From Bacillota bacterium (GTDB taxonomy: Bacteria; Bacillota; Clostridia; Acetivibrionales; JANLFN01): a stretch of DNA of 64,000 nt. Where the stretch lies: assembly GCA_023421675.1 (NCBI GenBank), contig JAEZTC010000006.1, forward strand, positions 124,001-188,000, read 5' to 3'. Every line of letters starts with the position of its first letter. Position 1 is the stretch's first letter. The notes under the pieces were generated by a model. The model was not told the origin of the DNA. It did not search any database and saw only the letters and a list, made by a program, of their open reading frames with translations. Positions 33,110-42,732 of this stretch are shown here, one piece after another. The position numbers were made by a program, and so were the translations under genes.

Positions 33110-33931
33110 ATGGGATCATTTGTATGTATTACCGGTGCAACAGGCGGTCTGGGCAAAGCCTTTGCTGTAGAATGTGCGGCTCGTGGCTGGGATTTATTCA
33201 TAACTGATATATCAGAAGAGACGTTGTCTAATTTTGCATCGTCTCTATCCAATACTTATGGAGTAAAAGTAATGTATTTTGCAAGCGATTTTACTGACCA
33301 TAATTCAAGAACACATCTTTTTGATTTTATGAGGTCTAGCAAAATAAGTTTTTGGAGTCTCATAAATGTAGCGGGGGTTGATTTTGAGGGTGTTTTCTTT
33401 GATAGGCCACGGGAAGAGATACTTACAATTTTGAGGATAAATATTGAGGCTACCCTGGATGTGTCACATGAAGTTATAAAGTTAAGGGATAAGAGTAAAA
33501 AATTCAGACTTATTACAGTAGCAAGCCTTGCTGCCTTTTATCCAATACCTATTAAAGCAACATATGCTGCATCGAAAAGATTTTTGCTTAATTTCTTTAT
33601 GGCTGTCAGGGCAGAAATGAAAGAAAGGAATTGCAGTGTAACAATTTTGTGTCCAGGAGGAATGCCTACAAATGAACAAGTAATTAAATGTATTCACGCG
33701 CAGGGCTTTATGGGAATTGTTACTACGAATAACGTCGGCTATGTTGCGTCAAATACAATTAATAGGGCTCTAAAGGGCAAGGCAATTTATATACCGGGGC
33801 GTGTAAATCGTATTTTGAGAAGAATTGGAGGCAGTGCACCACAGAAATTTGTTGCTTGGGCTCTCGCAATGCGCTGGAATAAAGCTTTTAAAAAGAGCCA
33901 TGCTACTGCAATAACTCCTGCAAAAGCATAA
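33110..33931 (+). CDS. Short-chain dehydrogenase/reductase
   Basis: A 273-residue classical SDR. The cofactor loop TGATGGLGKAFA is at residues about 8-19, NVAG near 89, the catalytic Ser in VASLAAFYPI and the YAASK active-site pair near 152-156. It reduces or oxidises a carbonyl with NAD(P); substrate unknown. AAGGAGAG lies 6 bases before the ATG at 33110; the ATG at 33104 touches that site. A second SDR gene follows after 34 bases. Confidence 0.88.
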   Translation: MGSFVCITGATGGLGKAFAVECAARGWDLFITDISEETLSNFASSLSNTYGVKVMYFASDFTDHNSRTHLFDFMRSSKISFWSLINVAGVDFEGVFFDRPREEILTILRINIEATLDVSHEVIKLRDKSKKFRLITVASLAAFYPIPIKATYAASKRFLLNFFMAVRAEMKERNCSVTILCPGGMPTNEQVIKCIHAQGFMGIVTTNNVGYVASNTINRALKGKAIYIPGRVNRILRRIGGSAPQKFVAWALAMRWNKAFKKSHATAITPAKA

Positions 33932-33965
33932 TATCAAATAATTTTTCGTTATGGGGGTGTATTAA

Positions 33966-34838
33966 GTGATACCTTACTTAAAGGGTAAAACAATTATTGT
34001 TACCGGAGCTACATCCGGAATTGGATTTGCAGTGGCTGAAGAAGCTGCAAAATCAGGTGCATATGTGGTTGGAATAGGAAGATCCCGTGAAAAGTGTGAA
34101 GAAGCTGAAAATAGAATAAAAAAATTATGGGCGGATTCGAAAATTCATTATCTGTTAGCAGATTTCACTTCTCTTAATCAAATAAGAAGTCTTGCTAAAA
34201 ACATTAATCAATTATTCTCTGCTGAAAATCGCCATTGTATAGATGTTTTAATTAATAGTGCCGGATCAGTATCCTCATGGTATAAAGAAACATCTGACGG
34301 TTTTGAACTGCAGTTTGCAGTGAATCATCTGGCACCATTTTTGCTTACTCATGAGCTGATGCCTCTTCTTGAAAAGTCACCATCCGGAAGGATAATTACC
34401 GTAAGCTCGAATTCACATTACAAAACTCGCATAAATTTCAGTGATATAATGAACCGAAAGCATTATAACATACTCATGGCATATAAAAGGACTAAGCTTG
34501 CCAATGTTTTGTTTACAGCAGAATTTAACAGGAGGTATGGTTCTCATTCTAAAGTAAGAGCATTTGCAGCTGACCCCGGATTAGTTAATACAAGTATAGG
34601 TACTAAAGGAACATTTGGCTTGGCAAAGTGGTTCTGGAACATGCAAGCAAAAAGGGGGGATGACCCTCATGTCCCGGCAAAAGCCATTCTATTTATTGCT
34701 GGAGATCCGTCAGTGAGCAACTCAAGAGAAATTTACTGGAAGAACTGCAAACCTCAAAAGCCTAGTGCATACTCTTTGCGTGAGGATGCCGCAGCTAAAC
34801 TGTGGGAATTCTCTGCTAAGGCCTGCGGGATTAAGTAA
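33966..34838 (+). CDS. Short-chain dehydrogenase/reductase (retinol dehydrogenase-like)
   Basis: A 290-residue SDR of the RDH/WWOX-like type. It has TGATSGIGFAVAEEAA (about 12-27), INSAG, a Ser in ITVSSNSHYKTR and the active-site pair in AYKRTKLAN. The extended region after the active site (FAADPGLVNTSIGTKG) is typical of this subgroup. Start is GTG at 33966 after GGGGGTG. Co-transcribed with the preceding SDR; the two are only distantly similar, so they may act at different steps. Confidence 0.88.
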   Translation: MIPYLKGKTIIVTGATSGIGFAVAEEAAKSGAYVVGIGRSREKCEEAENRIKKLWADSKIHYLLADFTSLNQIRSLAKNINQLFSAENRHCIDVLINSAGSVSSWYKETSDGFELQFAVNHLAPFLLTHELMPLLEKSPSGRIITVSSNSHYKTRINFSDIMNRKHYNILMAYKRTKLANVLFTAEFNRRYGSHSKVRAFAADPGLVNTSIGTKGTFGLAKWFWNMQAKRGDDPHVPAKAILFIAGDPSVSNSREIYWKNCKPQKPSAYSLREDAAAKLWEFSAKACGIK

Positions 34839-34867
34839 TACATACTTAAAGGCTGATGGTGTGTGTC

Positions 34868-34896
34868 TTGAAAAAGCATGTTATATATTATATAGT
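34868..34896 (+). promoter_or_regulatory. Promoter of the PadR-DUF1700 operon
   Basis: TTGAAA 34868-34873 and TATAGT 34891-34896 with a 17-base spacer. Confidence 0.5.
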
Positions 34897-34982
34897 ATTG
34901 AGGTAATTAAAAGGCACTTCATAATATATTTTATTTAAAACAATTAGCCTGCAAAGTAACGGTGGAAATGAGGTATTAATAA

Positions 34983-35300
34983 TTGGATGCCCAAATGAAA
35001 AAAGGTTTGCTGGATGTTTGTGTACTTTATGTATTAAAAAAGGAAGATGCTTATGGATATAAACTCACACAGGAGATATCCATGCTTCTCGATACCTCTG
35101 AATCTGCTCTTTACCCGGTTCTCAGGAGACTTGAAAGTCAGGATCTGCTTGAAACATATACAGAGGAGCATTCAGGACGTCTTCGCAAGTATTATCATAT
35201 TACCGCTCAGGGTATAAATAGATTTAAAGAAAATATTCAGGAACTCAAAGAACTTAAAAGAGTTATAGATACTGTTATAGGTGGTGAACAGCATGGATGA
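34983..35300 (+). CDS. PadR-family regulator
   Basis: A 105-residue PadR winged-helix protein: LLDVCVLYVLKKEDAYGYKLTQEI, then SESALYPVLRRLESQDLLETY and the wing GRLRKYYHITAQG, ending in a dimerisation helix. The TTG at 34983 follows TGAGGT. It overlaps the next gene by 8 bases. PadR genes next to DUF1700 membrane proteins are a recurrent pair in Firmicutes and usually repress their own operon. Confidence 0.92.
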   Translation: MDAQMKKGLLDVCVLYVLKKEDAYGYKLTQEISMLLDTSESALYPVLRRLESQDLLETYTEEHSGRLRKYYHITAQGINRFKENIQELKELKRVIDTVIGGEQHG

Positions 35301-36591
35301 ACGGATTGTAGGATTTTTAGATTTGCTCAGAGCAAATCTTACAAATATTCCTGATGATGAAAAAAATGATGCTATAAACTATTACGAAAATTTTCTTAAT
35401 GATGCTTCTGAAGAGGGAAAAGACCTCGATGAGGTTCTCTCACAATTGGATTCACCTGAAAGTATTGCAGAAACAATTAAGACAGAGGCAAATTTTAATC
35501 TTGCGGAGCAAAACCCGGGTTTCAGGAGCTTCAACAGAGTTGTAAAAAATGCACTACATACTGTAACAACTCCTTTCACAAATATTATGCTGTACCTTGT
35601 TGTAGCGTTATCATATGTGACTGTAGCGTTTGTTTTCGCCGGAGCCTTTATCTCATTGATAGCCTCCGTGGTATTTGGTTTTGAGCTTATATATGAAGCC
35701 TTTACAATACCATCAAAATATGCTCTTGAAATAGCTGGGACCTTTGGTATGGCGTTTCTATGTGCAGGAATCTTGTTTTTAACTGCTTTTGGCTTATATA
35801 AATTAGGAAGGCTTTTAATAAGGGTATCACTCAAGCTTGTCAGAAAGGTAATTAAAAAGAACCTTAAAAAGGCTCCATTGAAAAATGAAAATTACCCTGC
35901 CAGGAAGTTAGTATGGTCTAAAAAGATTGTTATTTCATCAGTAATTATATCTATCCTGGGATTAATACTATTTTCCATTTCAGGGTTGCCGGTCAAGTAT
36001 TTCACTATCTTCAACAGTATGAAGCCTGATAATGTTGTCACCAGAACGACAGAATTCAACCCGGCTGAAATAAATAAAATTTCTATAACAACCCAGCACT
36101 CATGTATCAAAATTTTAAGAAATAAAACAAATAAGATAATGGTTTCTTATGAGCAGCCTGATTGGCTGGATTATGAAATTAAAAAAAGCGGCAGCATGTT
36201 GTCTTTCTATGAGAGCTCTAATGGGAGCCTGCCTTTATTCAAAATTTCAAGGCTTCATGAAAGCAGAACAGAAGTTACCGTTTCAATTCCTGAAAGTTAT
36301 AGCCCGGGTATAATCTCTGCTGAAAGTACAGGCGGATTCATTTCAGTAATCGATCTTCTGGAAAATATCAAGGCAAAGACATACAGCGGCCAAATACATA
36401 TAACCAATAAGAATATTCCAGATACATATAATATAAGCGCTGGCACAGAGGTTGGTAAAATTGAAGTGAATGGAGCAAAGGCCGGGAACAATACAGGAAG
36501 CGGCATTGAATACTTTGTGGACCATAAGTCACCAATAACTATGGATATTATCAGCTCAAGAGGAGATATTTATATAAGCAGTATAAAATAG
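35293..36591 (+). CDS. DUF1700 (HAAS) membrane protein with DUF4097-like beta domain
   Basis: About 432 residues in three parts. Residues 1-75 are a HAAS/DUF1700 helical domain (FLDLLRANLTNIPDDEKNDAINYYENFL). About 95-250 hold three to four spans. The last 170 residues form a repetitive beta-rich outer domain like DUF4097 (VVTRTTEFNPAEINKISI, GIISAESTGGFISVIDLLENI). Function is unknown; such PadR-linked proteins are tied to envelope stress. The ATG at 35293 lies inside the padR end with GGTGG upstream. Confidence 0.82.
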   Translation: MDERIVGFLDLLRANLTNIPDDEKNDAINYYENFLNDASEEGKDLDEVLSQLDSPESIAETIKTEANFNLAEQNPGFRSFNRVVKNALHTVTTPFTNIMLYLVVALSYVTVAFVFAGAFISLIASVVFGFELIYEAFTIPSKYALEIAGTFGMAFLCAGILFLTAFGLYKLGRLLIRVSLKLVRKVIKKNLKKAPLKNENYPARKLVWSKKIVISSVIISILGLILFSISGLPVKYFTIFNSMKPDNVVTRTTEFNPAEINKISITTQHSCIKILRNKTNKIMVSYEQPDWLDYEIKKSGSMLSFYESSNGSLPLFKISRLHESRTEVTVSIPESYSPGIISAESTGGFISVIDLLENIKAKTYSGQIHITNKNIPDTYNISAGTEVGKIEVNGAKAGNNTGSGIEYFVDHKSPITMDIISSRGDIYISSIK

Positions 36592-36652
36592 CAACTAAAT
36601 CCGAAGAGAACAAAACCTGAAAATTTAAAACGGTGCTAATGCACCTTGTAGC

Positions 36653-36680
36653 AAAAGTCTGATAATCATCAGACTTTTTT
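36653..36680 (+). terminator. Intrinsic terminator after the DUF1700 gene
   Basis: Stem AAAAGTCTGAT-AATC-ATCAGACTTTT with a run of T. Confidence 0.92.
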
Positions 36681-36796
36681 ATTACTAAACATTCTCTTAA
36701 TAAAATGTCTTTATTTGTCGTAATTAGGAGGATTTTATCATTATATGTTGAATTCATTATAAGTAATAATTTCTTCAAACAAAGGGGAAAACAGGG

Positions 36797-38842
36797 ATGA
36801 GAATGGGTCTTAAAGGAAAAATGTTACTAGTAATAATCAGTTTATTAATTATTTCTTTTGCGGCTGTTGCTGTAGTAGGCTATTTTGAAACCAGAAGCAG
36901 TATAATTAAGCAATCTGACCAACAGCTTATTACAAAGACTGATTATATGAGAGAGAAAATTAACAATTTCTTCGCCCAGAGGCAGGTTATACTTGAGAAT
37001 GAAATAAGTTTTCAGTCAGATATACTTGAAAAAGCCTCTGGTGAAAAAATAGCAGAAGCAAAAAGGAACATTAATGAGAATCTTGCTTCTGTTTTCAGCA
37101 AACTTAATAATAAATATGGAATTATTGATATATATACAGGATTTCCGGATGGAACAGTAGAATGTGGTTCGGGCTGGATTCCTGATGACCCGGCATGGAA
37201 AGCTAATGAAAGACCATGGTATACTGCAGCGGTAAAGGCCGATGGAAAATTAGTATATACTGACATATACATTGATTCCCATACTAAAAAGCTAATTGTT
37301 ACACTTTCTCAAGCAATAAAGCGAAAAGATACAGGAGAATATGCAGTTGCAGCAATCGATATAGAGCTTACGCAGCTTACAGACCTGTTTTTAAAAGAAA
37401 AAATAGGTGAGACAGGGTATCCCTTTTTGTTGGATAAGGATGGAAGATTTGTAATTCATCCTGAATACCATTATAACGAGGATGTTGAGAAGGCAGATAC
37501 AATTTTTAAAATTAGTTCGGGGAGCCTTAAGGAAATCGGTAAACAGTTATTGTCCGAAACAACCGGTATTATAAAAGGAAAGCTGGACGGCCAGTCGAAA
37601 TTATATTATTCCGAGTTTTTGAATGATACGGGTTTTTATCTTGTATCAACCCTGACTGAAGAAGATTTTACAAAAGATTTGAATAACCTTATGCTGGTGG
37701 TTGCAATAATAGTTCTTGCTTCAATGGCATTTTTCATAGTATTTATAATCCTTTTCATAGGCAGAATTACAAAAGTAATTAAAAGCATAGCAGCAGGTAT
37801 GAAAGAAATGGCTGCAGGAAACCTAAACTTCAGTATTAAAAAATTCAATCGGAAAGATGAACTCGGAGATTTATCCAATTCAATGGAAATAATGCATAAA
37901 TCGGTAAAGGATATCATGCTGTCGATATCTGATGAGGCAAATAATGTAAACCTTGCACTGAATATTACGAATGAAAGTATTTCAGAACTGACCAGACAGC
38001 TTGAAGATGCATCATCTACCGTAGAGGAGTTATCTGCTGGAATAGAGGAAACAGCATCATCAACTCAAGAAATAAATGCAACTTCCCAGGATATTGAAAA
38101 CGCTGTTGCAAGAATTGCAGATAAAGCTACCGAGGGTGCTCTTTCAGCGAGTGAAATAAGTAACAAGGCTGTTCAATTAAAAGAAAGTTCAACGACTCTT
38201 CAGACTGAAGCGAATGAAACACGCCTTGCAATTAAGAAAGCTATGGATGAGGCGCTGAGAAAAATTAGTTATGTAGAAAAGATTAAAACCTTATCTGATG
38301 CTATATTGCAGATTTCATCACAAACCAATCTCCTCGCTTTAAATGCATCAATAGAATCTGCCCGTGCAGGGGAAGCTGGAAAGGGTTTTTCAGTTGTTGC
38401 TGATGAGATTCGGAAACTTGCTGAAGATTCAAAATCAACAGTAACTGAAATACAGTCTACTATTAATAGTGTATTTGAGGCAGTTGATAATCTTACGGCT
38501 ATTTCAAAGGACACATTATCCTACATAGAGACTAAGGTTGTAGAGAGTTACAAAGAATCTGTCAATGTGGGTGAAAATTATGATAAGGATGCATCCTTCG
38601 TTAAAGCTTTGGTAGGGGATTTGAGTAATACTTCAAAAGACCTCTTTACATCAATAAAAACGGTAACTGAAGCAATAAATGAAATATCAAAAGCTAGCAA
38701 TGAAGGAGCAGAAGGTGCTAACAACATTGCTGAAAAGGTGCTCCTTATAAGAAATAGAGCAGGTGAAGTCAGCAATCAGTCTTTAAATCTGAAACAAAGC
38801 ATTGATAAATTGGAAGGCTTGGTAAACAAGTTCAGATTTTAA
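36797..38842 (+). CDS. Methyl-accepting chemotaxis protein with dCache sensor
   Basis: A 681-residue transmembrane chemoreceptor. TM1 is at about 9-30 and TM2 at about 296-320, bracketing a double-Cache sensor. The membrane-distal module has NERPWYTAAVKADGKLVYTD and AVAAIDIEL, whose R-WY-D-D set partly matches the amino-acid-binding Cache motif. HAMP follows (about 322-372, KSIAAGMKEMAAGNLNF). The signalling hairpin tip is SSQTNLLALNASIESARAGE near 505-525. It should control CheA through CheW. No C-terminal CheR/CheB tether pentapeptide is seen. Other chemotaxis genes are not in the window. Confidence 0.93.
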   Translation: MRMGLKGKMLLVIISLLIISFAAVAVVGYFETRSSIIKQSDQQLITKTDYMREKINNFFAQRQVILENEISFQSDILEKASGEKIAEAKRNINENLASVFSKLNNKYGIIDIYTGFPDGTVECGSGWIPDDPAWKANERPWYTAAVKADGKLVYTDIYIDSHTKKLIVTLSQAIKRKDTGEYAVAAIDIELTQLTDLFLKEKIGETGYPFLLDKDGRFVIHPEYHYNEDVEKADTIFKISSGSLKEIGKQLLSETTGIIKGKLDGQSKLYYSEFLNDTGFYLVSTLTEEDFTKDLNNLMLVVAIIVLASMAFFIVFIILFIGRITKVIKSIAAGMKEMAAGNLNFSIKKFNRKDELGDLSNSMEIMHKSVKDIMLSISDEANNVNLALNITNESISELTRQLEDASSTVEELSAGIEETASSTQEINATSQDIENAVARIADKATEGALSASEISNKAVQLKESSTTLQTEANETRLAIKKAMDEALRKISYVEKIKTLSDAILQISSQTNLLALNASIESARAGEAGKGFSVVADEIRKLAEDSKSTVTEIQSTINSVFEAVDNLTAISKDTLSYIETKVVESYKESVNVGENYDKDASFVKALVGDLSNTSKDLFTSIKTVTEAINEISKASNEGAEGANNIAEKVLLIRNRAGEVSNQSLNLKQSIDKLEGLVNKFRF

Positions 38843-38874
38843 TATTTTTTAAAAACAGTGATTTATGTATTACA

Positions 38875-38912
38875 TTCCGAGGGTTGATTTTATCAGCCTT
38901 TGGGATTTTTAT
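38875..38912 (+). terminator. Intrinsic terminator after the chemoreceptor
   Basis: Stem around TTCCGAGGGTTGAT / ATCAGCCTTTGGGA with wobble pairs, then TTTTTAT. Confidence 0.7.
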
Positions 38913-39006
38913 ATTCAGACTTTTAATTTATTTACAAAGAAAGTTATTATTCTTTTTTGGGCAATATAATAATAGAGATTAACTTAACTTAAAAAGGAGA
39001 ACAATT

Positions 39007-39612
39007 ATGAGCAAAATTCTTTATATTAAAGCTAATACAAAGCCGGATGATATATCAAGAACCTTCAAAATTTCAAATAGTTTTATAGAAGCTTATAAAC
39101 AATCTCATCCCGGTGATGAAATTATAACCCTTGATTTATATAAGGAAAATATTAAATTCCTTACCGGAGATGACATAAGTGCTGTGTTTGGACCTAAGAC
39201 CGAGGAAAGCAAAAATCATCCTATAATCAAATATGCCTATCAGTTCGCGGAAGCCGACAAATATGTAATTGCAGAGCCCATGTGGAACCTGAGCATTCCT
39301 GCAATACTTAAGGCTTATATAGACTATGTTTCAATGGTGGGAATCACTTTTAAATATACAGCTACAGGCGTAGTAGGATTGCTTCAGAACAAAAAGGCGG
39401 TCAACATAGTTTCCAGGGGCGGAGATTATAGTCACGAGCCATATAGTGTTTTTGAAATGGGTGACAGGTATCTTAGAACAATTTTCGGCTTTTTCGGTAT
39501 AACAGACTTTACAACCATCGCAGCCAATAAGCTTGACATTCAAGGAGAAGATGTTGATGAAGATGTAAGAAAAGCTATAATAGAAGCACAGGAACTGGCA
39601 AAAAACTTTTAA
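39007..39612 (+). CDS. azoR: FMN-dependent NADH-azoreductase (AzoR-like flavodoxin fold)
   Basis: A 201-residue flavodoxin-fold reductase close to AzoR/AcpD. The phosphate loop is IKANTKPDDISRTF (residues 7-20); the FMN-contact segment is AEPMWNLSIPAILKAYIDYV (about 94-113) and SRGGDYS near 138-144. It uses NADH and FMN to reduce quinones and azo compounds. AAAAGGAG lies 7 bases before the ATG. Single-gene unit with its own terminator. Confidence 0.92.
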   Translation: MSKILYIKANTKPDDISRTFKISNSFIEAYKQSHPGDEIITLDLYKENIKFLTGDDISAVFGPKTEESKNHPIIKYAYQFAEADKYVIAEPMWNLSIPAILKAYIDYVSMVGITFKYTATGVVGLLQNKKAVNIVSRGGDYSHEPYSVFEMGDRYLRTIFGFFGITDFTTIAANKLDIQGEDVDEDVRKAIIEAQELAKNF

Positions 39613-39630
39613 TTTTAATCCTGACTTTAA

Positions 39631-39656
39631 CGCCTGATTATTCACAGGCGTTTTTT
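39631..39656 (+). terminator. Intrinsic terminator after azoR
   Basis: Stem CGCCTG / CAGGCG with an 8-base loop, then TTTTTT. Confidence 0.88.
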
Positions 39657-39746
39657 ATATCAAAAAATTTTGACATATCGAAATTTATTAAATAGAATGG
39701 TTAATTGGAATAAAACCAAATAAAAAAGTATATTTTGGGGGTTCAT

Positions 39747-40916
39747 ATGAAAAAAAGCAAAGTTGTTTTTTTAGTATGCCTTGCAACAATGTTGTTGCTT
39801 TCAACCAATGTATTTGCAGCAGAAGCTGGAAATATGTCGGTTGCTGGTGGACTAAGGAGAGTTCAGCAATATAACTTTTCTATTAACATTATGGCAATGC
39901 TGCTGGTTGGTTTTGGTTTTCTAATGGTTTTTGTCAAGAAATATGGGTATAGTGCCACTACAGGTACATATCTCGTAGTTGGGGCTGGATTGCCTCTTTA
40001 TCTGTTACTTCGTTCTACCGGTATCATTTCGGCAGAAGCGATTCCAGCAGACAATATTCAGGTTCTTCTGCTTGCAGAGTTTGCAGTAGCAGCAGGCTTG
40101 ATATCAATGGGAGCGGTACTTGGCAGGCTTCGTGTTTATCAATATGCAATTCTTTCAATCCTTATTGTTCCTGTTTATATGATTAATGAATGGCTTGTGC
40201 TGGATAATGGTCTTGGCCTGACAAAAGGTTTTGTAGATTCAGCCGGATCAATTATTATTCATGCTTTCGGTGCATATTTTGGTTTGGGACTGACTATAGC
40301 GTTGACAAAGTCTAAACATTTGCTAAAGAAAATTGAAAGCGATGAAACTTCAGATAGATTTTCAATGCTGGGATCCATGGTCCTTTGGATATTCTGGCCT
40401 AGTTTCTGTGCAGCAATAGTACCTGAAGCTGATCTTGAAAGGACAGTCATCAATACTATTATAGCTTTATGCGGCGCGACTCTTGTGACTTACATTTTCA
40501 GTGCTTTATTCAGAAAGGGTAAACCTGCAATAGCAGATATAGTAAATGCCGCACTCGCAGGAGGCGTTTCAATCGGAGCAACATGTAATCTTGTTTCTAC
40601 TCCTGTTGCTTTTCTAATTGGATGTTTGGCAGGAGCAATCTGTGTTGTAGGTTATGTATTTATTCAGCCTAAAATTCAATCAGTATTTAAAATCGTAGAT
40701 ACCTGTGGTGTTCATAATCTTCACGGTATGCCCGGTTTGTTGGGCGGACTTATAGCTATCCTTGTTGTACCTGGTATAGCTGGCGCTCAGTTAATTGGAA
40801 TAGCTATTACGCTAGTAATTGCATTCGCTGGAGGAACAATCGGGGGCTATATAATAAGACTTACCGGTTCCAAAGAAGACGTATACGAAGATGCTGACGA
40901 ATTTACAATAGAATAA
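39747..40916 (+). CDS. Rh-type ammonium/CO2 channel of the Amt superfamily
   Basis: A 389-residue membrane channel with a probable cleaved signal peptide (MKKSKVVFLVCLATMLLL...FAAEA) and about 11 spans. The pore His pair is in SAGSIIIHAFGAYFGL (about 165-180) and CGVHNLHGMPGLLGG (about 330-344). These blocks match eukaryotic-type Rh glycoproteins better than classical AmtB, which lacks the FGAYFGL form. Rh proteins conduct NH3 and perhaps CO2. No GlnK-type PII gene is adjacent. The ATG at 39747 follows a GGGGG ribosome site. Confidence 0.88.
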   Translation: MKKSKVVFLVCLATMLLLSTNVFAAEAGNMSVAGGLRRVQQYNFSINIMAMLLVGFGFLMVFVKKYGYSATTGTYLVVGAGLPLYLLLRSTGIISAEAIPADNIQVLLLAEFAVAAGLISMGAVLGRLRVYQYAILSILIVPVYMINEWLVLDNGLGLTKGFVDSAGSIIIHAFGAYFGLGLTIALTKSKHLLKKIESDETSDRFSMLGSMVLWIFWPSFCAAIVPEADLERTVINTIIALCGATLVTYIFSALFRKGKPAIADIVNAALAGGVSIGATCNLVSTPVAFLIGCLAGAICVVGYVFIQPKIQSVFKIVDTCGVHNLHGMPGLLGGLIAILVVPGIAGAQLIGIAITLVIAFAGGTIGGYIIRLTGSKEDVYEDADEFTIE

Positions 40917-40929
40917 TATTACTTATAAT

Positions 40930-40963
40930 AAAAGTGCTGATGCTTATTGCATCAGCACTTTTT
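40930..40963. terminator. Bidirectional terminator between the Rh channel and hcp
   Basis: Stem AAAGTGCTGATGC-TTATT-GCATCAGCACTTT, T-rich on both strands; the two genes converge here. Confidence 0.92.
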
Positions 40964-40979
40964 AGTTAGCACAACAATA

Positions 40980-42542
40980 TTATCCTAATATAGTTGCAAG
41001 GTCGGCTTCAGGTGTACTAATTGACTTCAACCCGAATTTCTCTACAAGTATACCAAGTACATTTGAAGAAAGGAATGCCGGAAGTGTAGGTCCAATATAA
41101 ATGTTCTTTATTCCAAGAGCAAGCAATGTTAATAGTATGCAAACAGCTTTTTGCTCATACCATGACAATACAAGAGTCAGAGGCAGATCATTAACACCGC
41201 ATTCAAAGGCTTTGGAAAGTGCAACAGCTACCTGGATTGCAGAGTAGGCATCATTACACTGTCCCATATCCATAATTCTCGGAAGTCCACCGATTTCTCC
41301 TGCGTCCAGATCATTAAAACGATATTTTCCACAGGCCAGAGTTAATACTACAGTATCTTTTGGTGTCTGTTTAACAAACTCTGTGTAATAGTTTCTTCCC
41401 GGTCTTGCACCGTCACAGCCGCCAACGAGGAAGAAGTGTTTTATAGCACCTGCTTTTACTGCATCAATTACCTTGTCAGCAACTCCTAAGACTGTATTTC
41501 TTGCAAAGCCTGTTGAAACAACTGAACCTCCATTTATACCTGTAAACTGTTTTTCTTCACTCCATCCCCCAAGCTCAAGAGCTTTATTTATAACAAGGGT
41601 AAAATCCTTATGTCCGTTTGTCTCAGGTATATGCACAAGCCCTGGAAAACCTACCACTGCAGTTGTGAATACCCTGTCCTGATATGAAGCCTTTGGAGGC
41701 ATAAGGCAGTTTGTAGTAAACAGGAATGCTGCCGGTACTCCATCAAATTCTTTTTGCTGATTCTGCCATGCTGTACCGAAGTTTCCTTTGAGGTGAGAAT
41801 ATTTTTTGAGTTCAGGATAACCATGTGCGGGAAGCATTTCGCCATGTGTATAGATATTTATTCCCTTACCTTCAGTTTGTTCAAGCAGCATTTTCAGATC
41901 CAGAAGGTCATGGCCGCTCACAACTATAAATGGACCCTTTTCTACTTTCATTGAAACCTTTACAGGAGTCGGGTGTCCGTAGGTTGATGTATTTGCTTCA
42001 TCAAGCAGGGCCATACATTTTAAATTTACTTCACCAAACTCCATAAGCAGATTGAGCCATTCTTCAGGTGTATGTTCCTCGCCAAGTGCTTTTAATCCTT
42101 TAATAAACCATGAATTTACTTCTTCACTTTCCTTGCCCAAAACAAATGCATGCTGTGCGTAAGCTGCCATACCTCTCATGCCAAGCAAAAGTGTTGAACG
42201 CAAGGATCTGATATCTTCATTTCCTGTCCAAAGTTCTTCAACCGGATAATTATCTGCATTGCCAAGCTTTATTTTTGTTGAATCTATTAATTCAGTTAAT
42301 TGAGCTATACGAGCTGCATCAAAATTAACATTTGTAACGGTAGTAAAAAGACCATTTATAATCAGTTCATTTACTTCCTTACCAATTTGTTTACCATCTG
42401 CTGCACGAGCTAAGCCAATAAGTGCAGACGTCAGTTTATCTTGCTCTTTAGCTGTATCGGCAGTTTTACCGCATACGCCTGCGCGTGTACAGCCCTTTCC
42501 TCCTGCAGTTTGTTCACATTGAAAACAAAACATTTCACTCAT
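40980..42542 (-). CDS. hcp: Hybrid-cluster protein (hydroxylamine reductase)
   Basis: A 520-residue hybrid-cluster protein. The N-terminal cluster motif is C-x2-C-x8-C-x5-C (FCFQCEQTAGGKGC...GVC), the [4Fe-4S] type of strict anaerobes rather than the [2Fe-2S] type of E. coli. Hybrid-cluster ligands are visible in FTTNCLMPP, VGGCDGARPGRN, LACGKYRF and MGQCNDAYSA. The enzyme reduces hydroxylamine and nitric oxide in nitrosative stress. AGGAGG precedes the ATG. A dyad matching the HcpR-type site sits exactly 41.5 bases before the predicted start site (42585-42626), with no -35 box, as expected of an activated promoter. Confidence 0.95.
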   Translation of the reverse strand: MSEMFCFQCEQTAGGKGCTRAGVCGKTADTAKEQDKLTSALIGLARAADGKQIGKEVNELIINGLFTTVTNVNFDAARIAQLTELIDSTKIKLGNADNYPVEELWTGNEDIRSLRSTLLLGMRGMAAYAQHAFVLGKESEEVNSWFIKGLKALGEEHTPEEWLNLLMEFGEVNLKCMALLDEANTSTYGHPTPVKVSMKVEKGPFIVVSGHDLLDLKMLLEQTEGKGINIYTHGEMLPAHGYPELKKYSHLKGNFGTAWQNQQKEFDGVPAAFLFTTNCLMPPKASYQDRVFTTAVVGFPGLVHIPETNGHKDFTLVINKALELGGWSEEKQFTGINGGSVVSTGFARNTVLGVADKVIDAVKAGAIKHFFLVGGCDGARPGRNYYTEFVKQTPKDTVVLTLACGKYRFNDLDAGEIGGLPRIMDMGQCNDAYSAIQVAVALSKAFECGVNDLPLTLVLSWYEQKAVCILLTLLALGIKNIYIGPTLPAFLSSNVLGILVEKFGLKSISTPEADLATILG

Positions 42543-42584
42543 AAGTAACCTCCTGATTTGCTTAAGTTTTTTGATTATATGGCA

Positions 42585-42626
42585 ATTATATTTTAAATTA
42601 CCTATAAAATCGGTATCTGTTGCAAC
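42585..42626 (-). promoter_or_regulatory. hcp promoter with HcpR-type activator site
   Basis: The -10 box TATAAT is at 42590-42585 (minus strand), so transcription should begin near 42578. The dyad GTATCTGTTGCAAC (42613-42626; minus-strand GTTGCAACAGATAC) has its centre at 42619.5, which is -41.5. It shares 10 of 14 bases, and the flanking ATCG, with the site at 48339-48352. Confidence 0.75.
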
Positions 42627-42732
42627 AAATATTTTAATTTATATAATAATTTAATGTTTATAAATATACTTGTATGGGTAAAAGTATTAATGATTAAGTT
42701 TAATTTTAAATTTAAAATGGGAGGTATTTATA

